Origin: Glebionis coronaria
Taxonomy: Eukaryota; Streptophyta; Magnoliopsida; Asterales; Asteraceae
Assembly: GCA_025667525.1 (NCBI GenBank)
Contig: CM046878.1
Coordinates: forward strand, 510,950,274 to 511,014,273
DNA length: 64,000 nt
Direction of reading: 5' to 3'
Below, piece after piece: positions 12,209 to 21,960 of the stretch; position 1 is the first letter of the stretch; the number at the start of each line of letters is the position of its first letter. Below the pieces are notes generated by a model, which searched no databases, was not told the origin of the DNA, and worked only from the letters and a program-made list of their open reading frames with translations. Made by a program: the position numbers and the translations under genes.

Positions 12209-12904
12209 TTGGATTTTTATTAATATTTTAATATTATTTTATTATTTAAAATTAAAAGTCTGGTTTTCTAAGTTTTTATATTTTTCCTAGATTCTAGACA
12301 CTTAATTAGGAATTTTACAACTTTCCAAATATTTTTAGGGTCTTTTAATTATTTTCTAGAATTAATTTAAATTTTAATAGTTTTTAATTGTTTAAAAATA
12401 GTTTTTAGTGGTTTAAAAATTTTGAAAAATACTTTTTAGCTTAATTAAGTTATTTTAGAGGTTTACCAACTTAAAGATCTTGGTTTGGACTTTTTATTGA
12501 TTAATTTTGATTTTTAGGGCTTTAATTAGCATTAAAAAGTCATTATTTAATTAAATAAAAGGTTTTAGCAAGTTTGGATTTTTTGTAAACCCTTAGAATA
12601 ATTTAGTGGATTTTTAGTGATTTTTGGTAATTTTTTAGAATAAATTTTTAAGTTTACCCCGTTTTACGATTTTACGTCTTTTACTCTTAGTATAGTTTTC
12701 CATTATCCGTCTCCATTTTCCTTCTCTTATCTGGTAATATTAATCACAAACTCTTAAACATTTCTTAACGCAATACACTTGCCTCCTTGGGAAACGAACT
12801 TGGAACTTCACTTGGGTCATTAGTGTTTGGTTTTCCTAAACCCGCACTTAATATTTTCCCTATTTTGCCCTCTTTTCCTAAAGGGTGGTAAAAGCACTAC
12901 ATCA

Positions 12905-13404
12905 GCTATTATTGAAAGTGATCTTAGTCTACGCATCAATATTTGCTTTGTGTTTATTCATTACCGAATCCGTTTAACACTTCGCCGGAAAGGCACGTCT
13001 TTAACCACTATATATGACACAAGCTCTTCGTTACCACAATTTGAAGATTGTCATTAATCCCTTGAGCATTAGTCCTAGTCTTGATTCACTTTCCTTGACT
13101 TCTCTCCACTTTGTTGTTTTGCTACGAGTAGTCGTTTGTCCGTTTCACTTCCCTTGACTTCTCTCCACTTTGTTGTTTTGCTGCGAGTAGTCGTTTGTCC
13201 GTTTTGGTTCTTTTCCATCTCGATTCAACTCATAATCCTTCATTAAAGCATATTGCCTAGTGTTATGATGATCCAATGTTATTCTAAAAGGCTCATGATA
13301 TATTTTTAAGTATTTTAGGAAAACTTGGTTTTTAAAATTTGGCGTTTTTCATTGATAAAAACCAGCCTATGTAGGAGGTTCTTTATCTTTGGCGGTTCAA
13401 ACCC
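12905..13404 (+). other. Non-coding segment of copia-1 right of the Athila insertion
   Basis: No supported ORF. It contains one 59-bp tandem duplication (13084-13203) and leads into the first GC-rich palindrome module. Whether all of it belongs to copia-1 cannot be proven from this window. Confidence 0.4.
13084..13203 (+). repeat. 59-bp tandem duplication
   Basis: CCTTGACTTCTCTCCACTTT through GTCGTTTGTCCGTTT occurs at 13093 and again at 13152 with single-base differences. Confidence 0.85.
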
Positions 13405-13438
13405 GCGGTTCCGTATCGATAAGGAACCGCAGACAGTA
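13405..13438 (+). promoter_or_regulatory. GC-rich palindrome module, copy 1
   Basis: GCGGTTCC (13405-13412) and GGAACCGC (13423-13430) form a perfect 8-bp stem around GTATCGATAA, followed by AGACAGTA. It lies about 720 bases ahead of the first ORF of copia-1. Function unknown; the regulatory label is inferred from its repeated position ahead of ORFs and near the LTR TATA region. Confidence 0.5.
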
Positions 13439-13626
13439 ATATCTGTAGGAGCGTCAGTTTGATTATTTTATTCTTTTTCAAACCACTATCCCTCTCTCCC
13501 AAAAACACACAGCCGACGGTTTATCATATTTCCACCATTGTTGAAGCTTCAAAGACATTCAATCACTCAAATTAATTGATTCCAAGTTGTGGGTTTAACT
13601 CATCCTTCATCTAACATCAATTAATT

Positions 13627-14118
13627 GTAAGTATTTTCTTTCAATTTCATCTATTTTATTCTAGGGTTCATCCTTTCATAATTGGGGATTTTTAAAATTG
13701 AAATTTAATAAAAACCTTAAAAGGAATGTGGGTTGACATGGTTATTTTACTATGATTCCTTAGGTTCATATTTATTGAGTTTCACTAAAACCCACTTGTA
13801 GAACAAATCCGAATTTTGATTAAATAATATTGGTTAAAAGATGGATTTGAGATGAACCCATGAACAAATAGGTAATGACATTGTTAATTCTTACCTAAAA
13901 ACCTTGTTTTGAAAAACCAATGTTCTAGTTCATTGTTGATCCAGCATAGTTCATATGTTCTTGGTAAATAATGGAATTGATACATTGTGAACATGAGAAT
14001 GATATGGATCAATCCTTTGTTTGTCAAGAAATTGATATACACATTCTCATATTTTCAATTTTTGATTTTAATTTTTCATATGAGTGATTGGAAATATATT
14101 TTCTTGTTTGTATTTAGG
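13627..14118 (+). other. Possible 5'-UTR intron ahead of copia-1 ORF1
   Basis: GTAAGTATTT at 13627 resembles a plant donor. TTTGTATTTAG ending at 14118 resembles an acceptor, nine bases before the ORF1 ATG. The interval is AT-rich (T-rich) with no ORF. This is inference from sequence only. Confidence 0.35.
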
Positions 14119-14126
14119 TACTAATC

Positions 14127-15343
14127 ATGCCTTCACAATACCAAAAGGATCAACTCACTAGAAATTATATGCCAAACATTTCCCAAACCTATGCTTCCAC
14201 TCAACATCAAAACTCATTTCCATTTCTTTCAACTCAAAATTTCCATGAGGGTAGAGTCGTAGTTGAAGAAATAACGGGGTACGATTATATCAAGTCTATG
14301 TTTGGGCATATTGGGTTTGATAGCTTGCTCTTCATAGCAGAAGATATATATCCCTTGTTTCTTCTTGAATTCTTTAGCACTTACTCCATGCTTGAATTCA
14401 ATGGCGAAATCTTCATTCGTTTCATGTTGAATGATCAAATCATTCAATATTCCCTCGATGAGTTTGGTGATATTCTTGGTGTGCCATATGTAGGCACTTG
14501 TCATTTTACGGACAAATAGAGACTTGATGCTCTTGGAATCCAACGAAAAACCACCAAATGACATCACCGAAGTTGATCTAAATTTCATCTTTGATATCAT
14601 TTCAGAAGAGCGTGATGGAAACGGTGTGAGAAGCCTTCATACTAATGTGCGAAATGTGAATCGCTATGAAGTGCTCTCAAGCGACCTTAAGGATTTTATG
14701 GTCCAATGGGCAAATATCCTTAGGGAGAATGTATTTTGTCTTGGTGGAAACCGAGATCATATCCCGGCTTGTATGGTTCATATGTTGTTTTGCATCTTTA
14801 CATCAACCGAGTACAATTTCGCATTCTATATCGCTCGACGTATAAATTATGCTCTTTACAAGCCCAAAACAAACCTTCCCTATGCTATGCTTCTTACTCG
14901 CCTTTTTTAAAAGGGTTGGTCATGATTTTCCTCACCTCTACCATTCTCGCTTTCACCCGGTTCATCGGGTTATGTTGCCTATTCAAGAGGTATATGAACG
15001 AAAGCCTAGAAGTGACCGAGGTTCGCGAAAATCCGATCATCAAGAGCCGGATGATGAGGACACCCGAATGCCAACAAGTGATGGTGATGGCATTGGTACT
15101 GGTTCTCATTTCAACTCTTCGAGTAATTACCATCCCTCCTCAAACCCATTCGAGGATGAATTTGAAGACTTAGCTCCTCCACCTCATCATTCTAGTGAAG
15201 TACCGGAAGATCTAAATATGGAGCATCTCTACTGTGAAAATCTTAGAACTCGAGGTGAATTGCATGAACATCGGGTTGAGTCAAGGAAGGGATTCAAGTT
15301 CTTGGGAAATATGATCAAGGGATTAGGCAAGAAAAGGAGGTGA
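14127..15343 (+). pseudogene. copia-1 ORF1, retroelement-associated extra ORF, two frameshifts
   Basis: Starts at ATG 14127 (PSQYQKDQLTRNY) and ends at TGA 15341-15343 with a basic tail (GFKFLGNMIKGLGKKRR). Recognisable blocks are SLDEFGDILGVPYVG, ENVFCLGGNRDHIPACM and LPYAMLLTRLF. I associate these with a hypothetical-protein family linked to copia elements in Asteraceae (from memory). A serine/acidic-rich stretch follows (residues from about 15045). The frame changes twice: around 14517-14524 (TAG at 14517-14519) and around 14900-14910, in a T-run followed by an A-run. No transmembrane or envelope signature is visible, so calling it env-like rests on position only. Confidence 0.7.
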
Positions 15344-15651
15344 AGGCTTTAAATTATGTCAAAGTTTACTTGTCTTGTGATGTTTAAAAATTTGCTTATT
15401 ATTACTTTGGTTTGGTTGTGTATTAACTTATGCTACATGTTTGGATTACTATTTATTTTAATCCTAAATGTTGTTTATGCCATCATGTTTGTGATTTACA
15501 TAGCTTTGTGCATCCTTTATGATAGTTAGCTTCTTAGGATTTGGTCAGTAGTTAACTTTGGCTTGTGAATCCTTTGGTAAAAATCTGGGTTAACCAAAGT
15601 TTAGGATGTGAAATTTTTGAAACACCTCTTGTCGTGATTCCATATCGACCA
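15344..15651 (+). other. Spacer between copia-1 ORF1 and ORF2
   Basis: AT-rich, no supported ORF. It ends at the second GC-rich palindrome module. Confidence 0.5.
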
Positions 15652-15716
15652 GCGGCTCCATATCGATAAGGAACTGCCGGTCCTAGATAAGGAACCGCCG
15701 GCTACTATGTCTGACA
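15652..15716 (+). promoter_or_regulatory. GC-rich palindrome module, copy 2
   Basis: GCGGCTCCATATCGATAAGG, then AACTGCCGGTCC, then a second GATAAGGAACCGCCGGC and GACAG at the end. It has both halves of the module (two GATAAGG blocks). It lies about 230 bases before the ATG of ORF2. Confidence 0.5.
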
Positions 15717-15945
15717 GAATCTTTTGCTTTACACTATTTTTTCAATCTGTGTAAACATTGCATGATTCTTTACAAAAACCTGCACATTTCCTAAACTAGG
15801 TTACCTAAATTCATTATTGACCTAAAATGATTATAACCCATTACTAGTTTGGATCATCCCCTCACCCATTTAAACCCACCTTGTTAGTCATGTTCTTCAC
15901 ACATCAAAACATCCTTCCCTAACCCTTAAACCACCTTTGTCAACC

Positions 15946-16707
15946 ATGGTTTCTACAAAAACCTCAAACACTTCCAAAACCTCCACCCCAACGAAAACAC
16001 TTAAGATTAGGATTAAGGTACCCAAGCCTAAATCCTCACCCTTTCACACACCCAAAAATGTGATGGTTCCAATCCTCATTTCTTCATCACCTTCACCACC
16101 CCTTGCACCATGCAAGACAACCTCCACCTATGGTACTAACCATTCTATTTGTTCTACCTCCTCTTCATTCCACTCAAGAATGAATGAGCTTTCTTCACCC
16201 TTCACTCCAAGTGCACCCTTGGATGTGACTACACAACCACAACCAATCCAAAGCATTCCTTTTGTGAATGACTTTGATGACACCGTGGTGACTTCACCAT
16301 TTACCCCATCAAACTCACCCATTTCACCAACCATGGAGAACATACCTCCACACTCACCCATTTATCCTTTGGAGAACTTGCCTCCACACTCACCCACATC
16401 ACCCTTGGAGAGTATGCCTCCTCCACCTCCACCTCACTCAAACATTGTAATTTTGGGTGTCCCACTTTCCCTCCTCTTGGGTGATCCTTACTATGGGTTT
16501 CAAGAGACTCGTGGTCCTAATTGTCCATGTTGCCTCTACAACAACTACATCATCCATAACCTTTGGATGGAGATGTTTGGACTACATAGGAGGTTGCAAG
16601 AGTTCTTGCTTGCCTTGTTCTCCATGCCTCCTCGTAGGAGATTAATGATGAGTTTTCTAAATAAATGTTTTTCAACAAAACCAAGACAAAGAAGACTACT
16701 CATCTAG
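15946..16707 (+). CDS. copia-1 ORF2, proline-rich CxCC protein
   Basis: An intact 253-codon frame from ATG 15946 to TAG 16705-16707. I do not recognise a family. The N-terminus is Thr/Lys/Pro-rich (KTLKIRIKVPKPK) and the middle is a Ser/Pro-rich low-complexity region. About three degenerate repeats of 15 residues (ENIPPHSPIYPL, ENLPPHSPTSPL, ESMPPPPPP) follow. The C-terminal part has GPNCPCCLYNN, then a probable helix NLWMEMFGLHRRLQEFLL and a basic end (PPRRR, KPRQRR). The same CxCC plus helix layout recurs in ORF3, so the two are probably paralogues. Unlike its neighbours it is unbroken. It could be an accessory protein of the element; the function is unknown. Confidence 0.55.
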   Translation: MVSTKTSNTSKTSTPTKTLKIRIKVPKPKSSPFHTPKNVMVPILISSSPSPPLAPCKTTSTYGTNHSICSTSSSFHSRMNELSSPFTPSAPLDVTTQPQPIQSIPFVNDFDDTVVTSPFTPSNSPISPTMENIPPHSPIYPLENLPPHSPTSPLESMPPPPPPHSNIVILGVPLSLLLGDPYYGFQETRGPNCPCCLYNNYIIHNLWMEMFGLHRRLQEFLLALFSMPPRRRLMMSFLNKCFSTKPRQRRLLI

Positions 16708-17119
16708 ATTTAATGTTAAGCTAGCTTTGTATTAGTTAGTTGTTTTTTCTTTTCATTTGTCATTGTATTTGCTTCCTTCATGAGTGTTTCATGAAGTTGA
16801 ATTATGGATTTGGCTTTATGTGTTTCTATCCTTATGTGCACATTAATCAACTTTAATTTGAAATTAAAATTGAACCTAAATCTATCACAACCTCTAAAAA
16901 CATGACTAAAATTGGTTCAAAATGATATCTAAATATTTTGTCACCCTTTGTGAAGAAATTCTTCATGAATGTGTTGCTTTTATGCAACCCTAGCATAATT
17001 TAGTGCTAATAGAGAAAAAAAATTCCAAGATTTGCAACTTTTTGAAAAAGTCTTAGTTTTTCTCAAAACCCTAGAAAAACTTGGTTTCAAGTCCACTGCA
17101 TGCGGCTCCTTAAAGTCGC
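16708..17119 (+). other. Spacer between copia-1 ORF2 and ORF3
   Basis: Non-coding and AT-rich. The phrase GAAAAACTTGGTTT just before module copy 3 resembles GAAAACTTGGTTT before copy 1. Otherwise I see nothing. Confidence 0.45.
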
Positions 17120-17175
17120 GCGGTTCCTTAAGTGATAAGGAACCGCCGGTCCCTATAAGATACCGCGGACAGTAA
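17120..17175 (+). promoter_or_regulatory. GC-rich palindrome module, copy 3
   Basis: The best palindrome of the set: GCGGTTCCTTA (17120-17130) and TAAGGAACCGC (17136-17146) pair perfectly over 11 bp around AGTGA. It continues CGGTCCC...GATACCGCGGACAGTAA. It lies about 230-280 bases before the ORF3 ATG. Confidence 0.55.
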
Positions 17176-17310
17176 CCACTTTTTGACTCGTTTTTGGTCA
17201 AAAATTTTAAAACCCTATACCCTGTCAAGATTCCTTGTTTACTCAATTTGGCTAGACACTTCACATTTTGTATTCAAATTCTTACCTTGATTACATTCTA
17301 CTTATACCCC

Positions 17311-17400
17311 AACCTTGAGATTTCATTCTCACACCTTCCCAACCTTGAGAATTCATTCTCACACATCCCCAACCTTGAGATTTCATTCTCACACCTCCAC
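17311..17400 (+). repeat. 30-bp tandem repeat, three copies, just before ORF3
   Basis: AACCTTGAGATTTCATTCTC begins at 17311, 17341 and 17371, separated by ACACCTTCCC-like ends. It occupies the presumed 5' leader of ORF3 and ends two bases before its ATG. Confidence 0.9.
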
Positions 17401-17401
17401 A

Positions 17402-17956
17402 ATGCCTAACTCCTCCATTCATAACATTGACATTTCATTGTTACAACCCTCCTCACCCAAAGCTTCCTCATCCAAGCTTTCAAAGAAACTGAAAATCCCG
17501 GTTCAACCTATTTGGATCAAGAAGAATGAACCATCTTCTTCCAAACCACCCAAAAACCCTACCTTCTCTCTAATAAAGTATTGGAATGAGACTTATACCA
17601 TTAACCCCATCACCGGAGCAAAAGAAAATGTTCCCCCACCACCACAATCCTTCAACACCCCTCAACTCAATGACCTTTCAACCTTCCCAAACCTCACAAG
17701 GCATTGTGAAAACATTTCCTACCCTATTACCCCACCACCACCAAACCCTAGGTTTGATGCCCTACCCCCATCAACCGATTTTGTGTTGCATCATGGATCC
17801 TCGTGTGCTTGTTGTCGATTTCAACAAATTGAACTTGCTCATGTGTATGAGAAGTTAAATTTCCTTGAATTCCTCCTCACTCGACCTCCTCTCCAAGTTT
17901 TTGTTCCGGTGGACAAAACTTCGAATGATGCATCGTCGTCTTATTTTTCCAACTAA
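17402..17956 (+). CDS. copia-1 ORF3, proline-rich CxCC protein
   Basis: An intact 184-codon frame from ATG 17402 to TAA 17954-17956. I chose this start because upstream codons of the same open frame only translate the 30-bp repeat and lack an ATG close by. A Ser/Lys/Pro-rich N-terminus (SPKASSSKLSKKLKIPV) is followed by a proline-rich middle (VPPPPQSF, TPPPPNPRF). Then come SSCACCRFQQIEL and a helix-like HVYEKLNFLEFLLTRPPL. The C-x-C-C plus helix end is shared with ORF2. The function is unknown; it could be a zinc- or protein-binding accessory factor. Confidence 0.55.
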   Translation: MPNSSIHNIDISLLQPSSPKASSSKLSKKLKIPVQPIWIKKNEPSSSKPPKNPTFSLIKYWNETYTINPITGAKENVPPPPQSFNTPQLNDLSTFPNLTRHCENISYPITPPPPNPRFDALPPSTDFVLHHGSSCACCRFQQIELAHVYEKLNFLEFLLTRPPLQVFVPVDKTSNDASSSYFSN

Positions 17957-18620
17957 AGGCCTAACTACTCTTGGAGTCTTTATTACTTTAGTTGTTTTGG
18001 AGTCTTTTGTTTTTTAAAGCAATCTTGGAAAATTATCACTATCAGAATAGCTTATGCTTTATGGTTTATTTTCCATATCTTTTGCTTTAGATACTCATAT
18101 TGTGTGTATGACTATCTACCTTGTTGTGTCTTTTCTTTTATGTAACCTTTGTGTTGTTTGTGTTTTATTTCTTTAGTTCTCTTTTGAGTTGATCATGGTT
18201 AATTTTTACAATTGCTTATGGGTGATTCCATCAATTCTAAACTTTAACCCCTTGACAAATTTATCATCTTCTTTGGATTGAAGTTTAATTTTGTCAATTA
18301 CCTTTTTGGACATACTTAGCAAAAATACTTGCTTCTAATTTGAGATTTCTTCTCTCTCTCCCTCTCCAGTTACTTAGTAGGTAGTGATCATATATACATT
18401 GGCGTTTCTTTTCTTTCTACTAACCTTTGTGTAGCATGTCACCTTAGCTCATATACTTGGTGCCCCAAGCAAGGGGAGCTACTAGCAAAGTCTAGTTTTC
18501 TTCAAATACTTGTTCTAACCTTTTTAATACGACAAAGGGGGAGAAATGATAGTGATAAACTCGTTAATAATTCGATATTTTGTGTTTTTTAGGTAAATGA
18601 GTTTATTGTTTGTCGTAATC
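17957..18620 (+). other. copia-1 3' untranslated region
   Basis: T-rich and non-coding. It contains an upstream G-rich tract (CGACAAAGGGGGAGAAATGA, about 18531-18550) that resembles a second polypurine tract, about 85 bases before the one adjacent to the LTR. Confidence 0.55.
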
Positions 18621-18634
18621 AAAAAGGGGGAGAT
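18621..18634 (+). other. copia-1 polypurine tract
   Basis: AAAAAGGGGGAGAT directly precedes TGTAATGC, the LTR start. This is the usual SIRE-type arrangement. Confidence 0.8.
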
Positions 18635-19016
18635 TGTAATGCAAGTGATGCCTAAAAACATTATTAGTGTTAACTAATCTTTCTTAGTTTTGATCACAAC
18701 AGACTATACAATACATTTAGTGTAAAACATAAAACTAATTATTTAACTAACACTATCATCAAGGTAATAATCATGTCACTAACCTTTCTTAATCATACTT
18801 AGTGATCATCAAAGTGATTATCCTTAAAACTCACTTTTGTTAATATGACAAAAGATTTTTTAATAAACTTTCCTTTTTAGAAAATGTTTTATTAATATGG
18901 AAAATGAAAATTTGAAAATAGCATACTCCATATGCTATTAGAATATCCTTTGAAGGCTTATAATACCTCAGATATTCCTACCCCACTAACAGACAAAAAA
19001 TGAAGCGTAGTCTAGG

Positions 19017-19091
19017 GGCGGAACCTTAAGTAGCTAGGTGGTTCCCTAGCGATAAGGAAACGCCGGGCTAGATAAGGTACCGCGCCCAGAT
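19017..19091 (+). promoter_or_regulatory. GC-rich palindrome module, copy 4, in LTR U3
   Basis: GGCGGAACCTTAAG, GGTGGTTCCCTAGC, GATAAGGAAACGCCGGGC and GATAAGGTACCGCGCCCAGATAG follow each other. It ends about 20 bases before the LTR TATA-like box, so here it occupies a promoter-proximal position. Confidence 0.55.
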
Positions 19092-19111
19092 AGTCGTTGT
19101 ACATTGTCTCC

Positions 19112-19119
19112 TTTAAATA
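19112..19119 (+). promoter_or_regulatory. TATA-like box of copia-1 LTR
   Basis: TTTAAATA in CTCCTTTAAATAGTGG, followed by a pyrimidine-rich start region (CCTCTCTAGACTTTTTCC). Confidence 0.45.
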
Positions 19120-19382
19120 GTGGATCAAATCGCATTTTCCAACAAGCCTCTCTAGACTTTTTCCTCAGCGCCTTTCTCTTTTCTATAGCATAATCATTAG
19201 TAAATGATCACTTAATATGTTAAGTATGTTTACATATGATTATCCTCTTGATCCCCTTCTTTACCTTGTCCAAAGACAAGATCACTCACTCACTAGTGTT
19301 GTGATAAAGATGAATCCATGAGCTAGTCATATTCATCATGATACCCTTTTTGTTTTATGTTAATCCATTGTATTTATGAATA

Positions 19383-19512
19383 CTTGGACTAGTTGTGTTC
19401 ATCCAAGTTATTTGTGAATACTTGGATTTGTTGTGTACATCCATTGCATATGTGTTTGCTTGGATTTATGTTGTGTAGATCCAAGCTACATGTGTGTACT
19501 TGGATTTGTTTA
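19383..19512 (+). repeat. 38-40 bp tandem repeat in copia-1 LTR
   Basis: CTTGGATTTGTTGTGT-type units start at 19383, 19421, 19459 and 19499. Confidence 0.75.
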
Positions 19513-19649
19513 GTTGAGTTGTAATAGATTGATTAGTAGTTCTCACTAAACTATAAAGTGATGTGGTTGTGTCTTGTGAGTTATCACTTAACTTGAAAGT
19601 GATTAGTAGTTGTGTTGTGTGAAGTTCTCACTTAGCTTCAAAGTGAAGA

Positions 19650-19877
19650 GTCGTGAAGATTGGTTCTAGCTTTGGATTAGAGCTCGACATCTAGCCTTGT
19701 GTCGTTAAATGGTGAAGTAGGAAACGTCGTGAAGATTGGTTCTACCTCGAGATTAGAACTCGACATCTAGCCTTGTGTCATTAAATTGTGAAGTAGGCAA
19801 CGTTGTGTAGATTGGTCCTAGCTAAAGATTAGGTCTCGACATTTAGCTTAGTGTCGGAAAATAATGTCAGCGACGAT
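19650..19877 (+). repeat. 76-bp tandem repeat, three copies, in copia-1 LTR
   Basis: GTCGTGAAGATTGGTTCTA starts at 19650 and 19726, and a variant GTTGTGTAGATTGGTCCTA starts at 19802. Each copy continues with CTCGACATCTAGCCTTGTGT or a close variant. Confidence 0.9.
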
Positions 19878-20217
19878 GTAAGGTTTTCTCCGCCAAGAAG
19901 GGAGCTTGTGGATATAGTGGAAATCTCAAGTAGGTGTACTAGAGGAGTGGAGTAGAAACGAGGATAGAGCCTCGTTGTCGAACCACTATAAATCTTGGTG
20001 TATTCCCACTAGGTTGTCTCCTTCCTTACACTTTACTTATTTCATTATCATTACACTTACCTATTATCATTGCTAGTGCATTTGAATTGAACTTAATCAT
20101 TATGCAACTTAGCTTCAAGAAAAAGATAGTTTTGATACAAACCTAATTGAAAGTAATTTTAAATAGATTTCCAATCGAAGAGAAACAATTCAACCCCCCC
20201 CCCTTCTAGTTTCTACA

Positions 20218-21960
20218 CATGATACTAGTGCTTATTCACCAGCTCCACAAAAATCTTGGACTAAAAATAGCCACATTCAGCTGGTAAACATAATAGGAAA
20301 TCCTGGAGAAGGTAGAGTTACTAGATCTATGGCAAAGAAACTAAGTGTTGCTTCACTTGGAGAATGTCTATATGCAGTTTTTCTCTCAGAAATTGAACCT
20401 ACAAATATTTTTGAAGCATTCTCTCACCCTGGATGGGTGGATGCCATGCAAGAGGAACTAAATTAATTTGAAAGAAATAAAGTCTAGAAATTGGTTCCTC
20501 ATCCATATGGTAAATCAACCACTGGTACCAAATGGGTTTACAAACTCAAAAGGGATGAAACCAATGTGGTTACCTAAAATAAAGTTAGGTTGCTGGCTCA
20601 AGGATCTAATCAAGAGCCTGGGGTTGACTTTGATCAGACCTTTGCTCCAGTTGCACGTATGGAAACCATACGAATTTTCCTTGCATATGCCACCTACGTG
20701 AACTTAACCATCTACAAAATGGATGTAAAAACTGCATTCCTAAATGGTGACCTAAAAGAAGAAGTTTATGTCAAACAGCCTCCTAGTTTTGAGAGTAGTA
20801 AATACCCAAATCATGTCTACAAGCTTTACAAAGCTTTGTATGGACTAAAGCAAGCCCCAAGGGCATGGTATTAATTCTCTCTCAACATTTCTCATTGAAC
20901 ACAAATTTGTCAGAGGAAAAATAGATAGCACCTTGTTTAACTATAAATCCAAAACTGACACCATTTTGGAACAAATTTATGTGGATGACATCCTCTTTGG
21001 TTCAACAAGCTTGAAACTTTGCAAGCAATTTGCCAAGCTTATGACCAGTAAGTTTGAGATGAGTATGATGGGAGAACTCACATACTTTCTTGGTCTTCAG
21101 ATAAAACAATTTTACCAAGGCATCTCCATCAATCAAGAAAAATATGTCAAGGATCTGCTGAAGAAGTATGATATCAACTGTGCTTCAGTAAAACACCAAT
21201 GGTACCCCCCCTTAACAACTTAGGACCTAATCTCAATGGACAATCAGTCAATGAGACTCAGTATAGAGGTATGAATGGTTCACTCATGTATTTAACAACA
21301 AGCATACCTGACATTCAACTCTCTACCTGCCTTTGTGCAAGGTACCAAGAAAACCTAAAGGAATCACACCTTACTACTTTAAAGAGAATATTCAGATACC
21401 TAAAAGGTGTACCAAGTCTAGGTCTTTGGTACCCCAAGTCCTCGAGATTTGATCTCAAAGGGTATTCAGAATCTGAGTATACTGGATGCAATTTGGACAG
21501 AAAAAGCACTTCTGGTGCTTGCCAGTTGCTGGGTGGCAAACTTGTGTGTTGGAGTGCTAAAAAGCAACAATCAGTTGCCATGCCTTCAGCATAAGCTGAA
21601 TATGTGGAAGCTGTTGGATGTTGTGCCAATGTTTTATGGATGAAAAGCCAACTGGCTGATTATGACATAGAATATGAAAAGGTACAATTTTTTTGGGATA
21701 ACACTGGTGCTATTACGATATCTAATAATCCAGTCCTTCACTCAAGAACAAAACACAATGATATCTGATATCACTTTATCAGAGATCACATTGTAAAAAA
21801 GGACAATGAATTACATTTCATCCCCACTCAATACAAATTGGTTGATATCTTCGCCAAACCATTGGATGAACCAACTTTCAAAATATTGATAGTAGAGCTT
21901 GGTATGCTGAACACTGATGATACAAAATCTGAACCTTCAGAATTCACTGAAGAGTCCTAA
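20218..21960 (+). pseudogene. pol: copia-2 RT and RNase H
   Basis: Ty1/Copia reverse transcriptase with [40 protein letters not shown] and the catalytic YVDDILFGS near 20976-21002. RNase H contains the conserved KSTSGACQLLGGKLVCWSAKKQ, the DNTGAI block and VDIFAKPLDEPTF. It ends at TAA 21958-21960. Breaks include in-frame stops near 20464, 20485, 20578 and 20872, a frame change at 20875-20930, another in the C-run near 21205, and stops near 21592 and 21766. Enzymatically dead. The wording is that of the SIRE/Maximus group (LGECLYAVFLSEIEP). Confidence 0.85.

Larger units (their letters stand above)
1..12904 (+). mobile_element. Athila-type Ty3/Gypsy LTR retrotransposon, left end cut by window
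   Basis: The last 495 bases of the left LTR (1-495) match the last 494 bases of a downstream LTR (12411-12904), with about twenty differences counted by eye. Between them lie a tRNA-Asp-type primer site, a broken gag-protease-RT-RNase H-integrase and a polypurine tract. The downstream LTR runs 8622-12904 and has TGATG...CATCA ends. The domain order RT, RNase H, integrase and the protein wording place it in the Athila lineage (family knowledge). The internal part is about 8.1 kb, so the full element would be near 16.7 kb. It is inserted into copia-1. The 3' flank starts GCTAT; the matching target duplication would lie left of the window. The coding region is inactivated in several places. Confidence 0.9.
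8622..12904 (+). repeat. Athila 3' LTR (4.28 kb)
   Basis: Bounded by TGATG and CATCA inverted ends, preceded by a polypurine tract, and its 3' part is duplicated at 1-495. A TATA box at 9968-9975 divides a U3 of about 1.35 kb from an unusually long R/U5 of about 2.9 kb. U3 holds degenerate GGTCC phrases, and the distal part holds a 79-bp tandem duplication and many AGCTTATT phrases (11400-11900). No protein family is recognisable in it; small ORFs at 9225, 9693 and 9980 are not supported. Confidence 0.85.
12905..20217 (+). mobile_element. SIRE-like Ty1/Copia element 'copia-1', 3' part
   Basis: Starts at the Athila 3' boundary and ends at the LTR end ...TTCTACA (20217), next to the copia-2 coding region. 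It has a typical polypurine tract (AAAAAGGGGGAGAT) followed by TGTAATGC, then a 1.58 kb LTR ending in the AATTCAACCCCCC... stretch common in SIRE/Maximus elements. Its gag-pol and 5' LTR are not in the window; they should lie left of Athila. Upstream of the LTR are three extra ORFs in about 5.7 kb. Assignment to SIRE/Maximus rests on the 3' end structure and on the first ORF's family, not on pol. Confidence 0.7.
18635..20217 (+). repeat. copia-1 3' LTR
   Basis: Begins TGTAATGC after the polypurine tract and ends TTCTACA, giving TGT...ACA ends. Beyond the TATA-like box (19112-19119) it carries three successive minisatellites: about 38-40 bp units at 19383-19512, a diverged ~50 bp pair near 19545-19650, and 76-bp units at 19650-19877. 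A C-run (about 20197) sits near the end. The partner LTR is outside the window. Confidence 0.75.
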
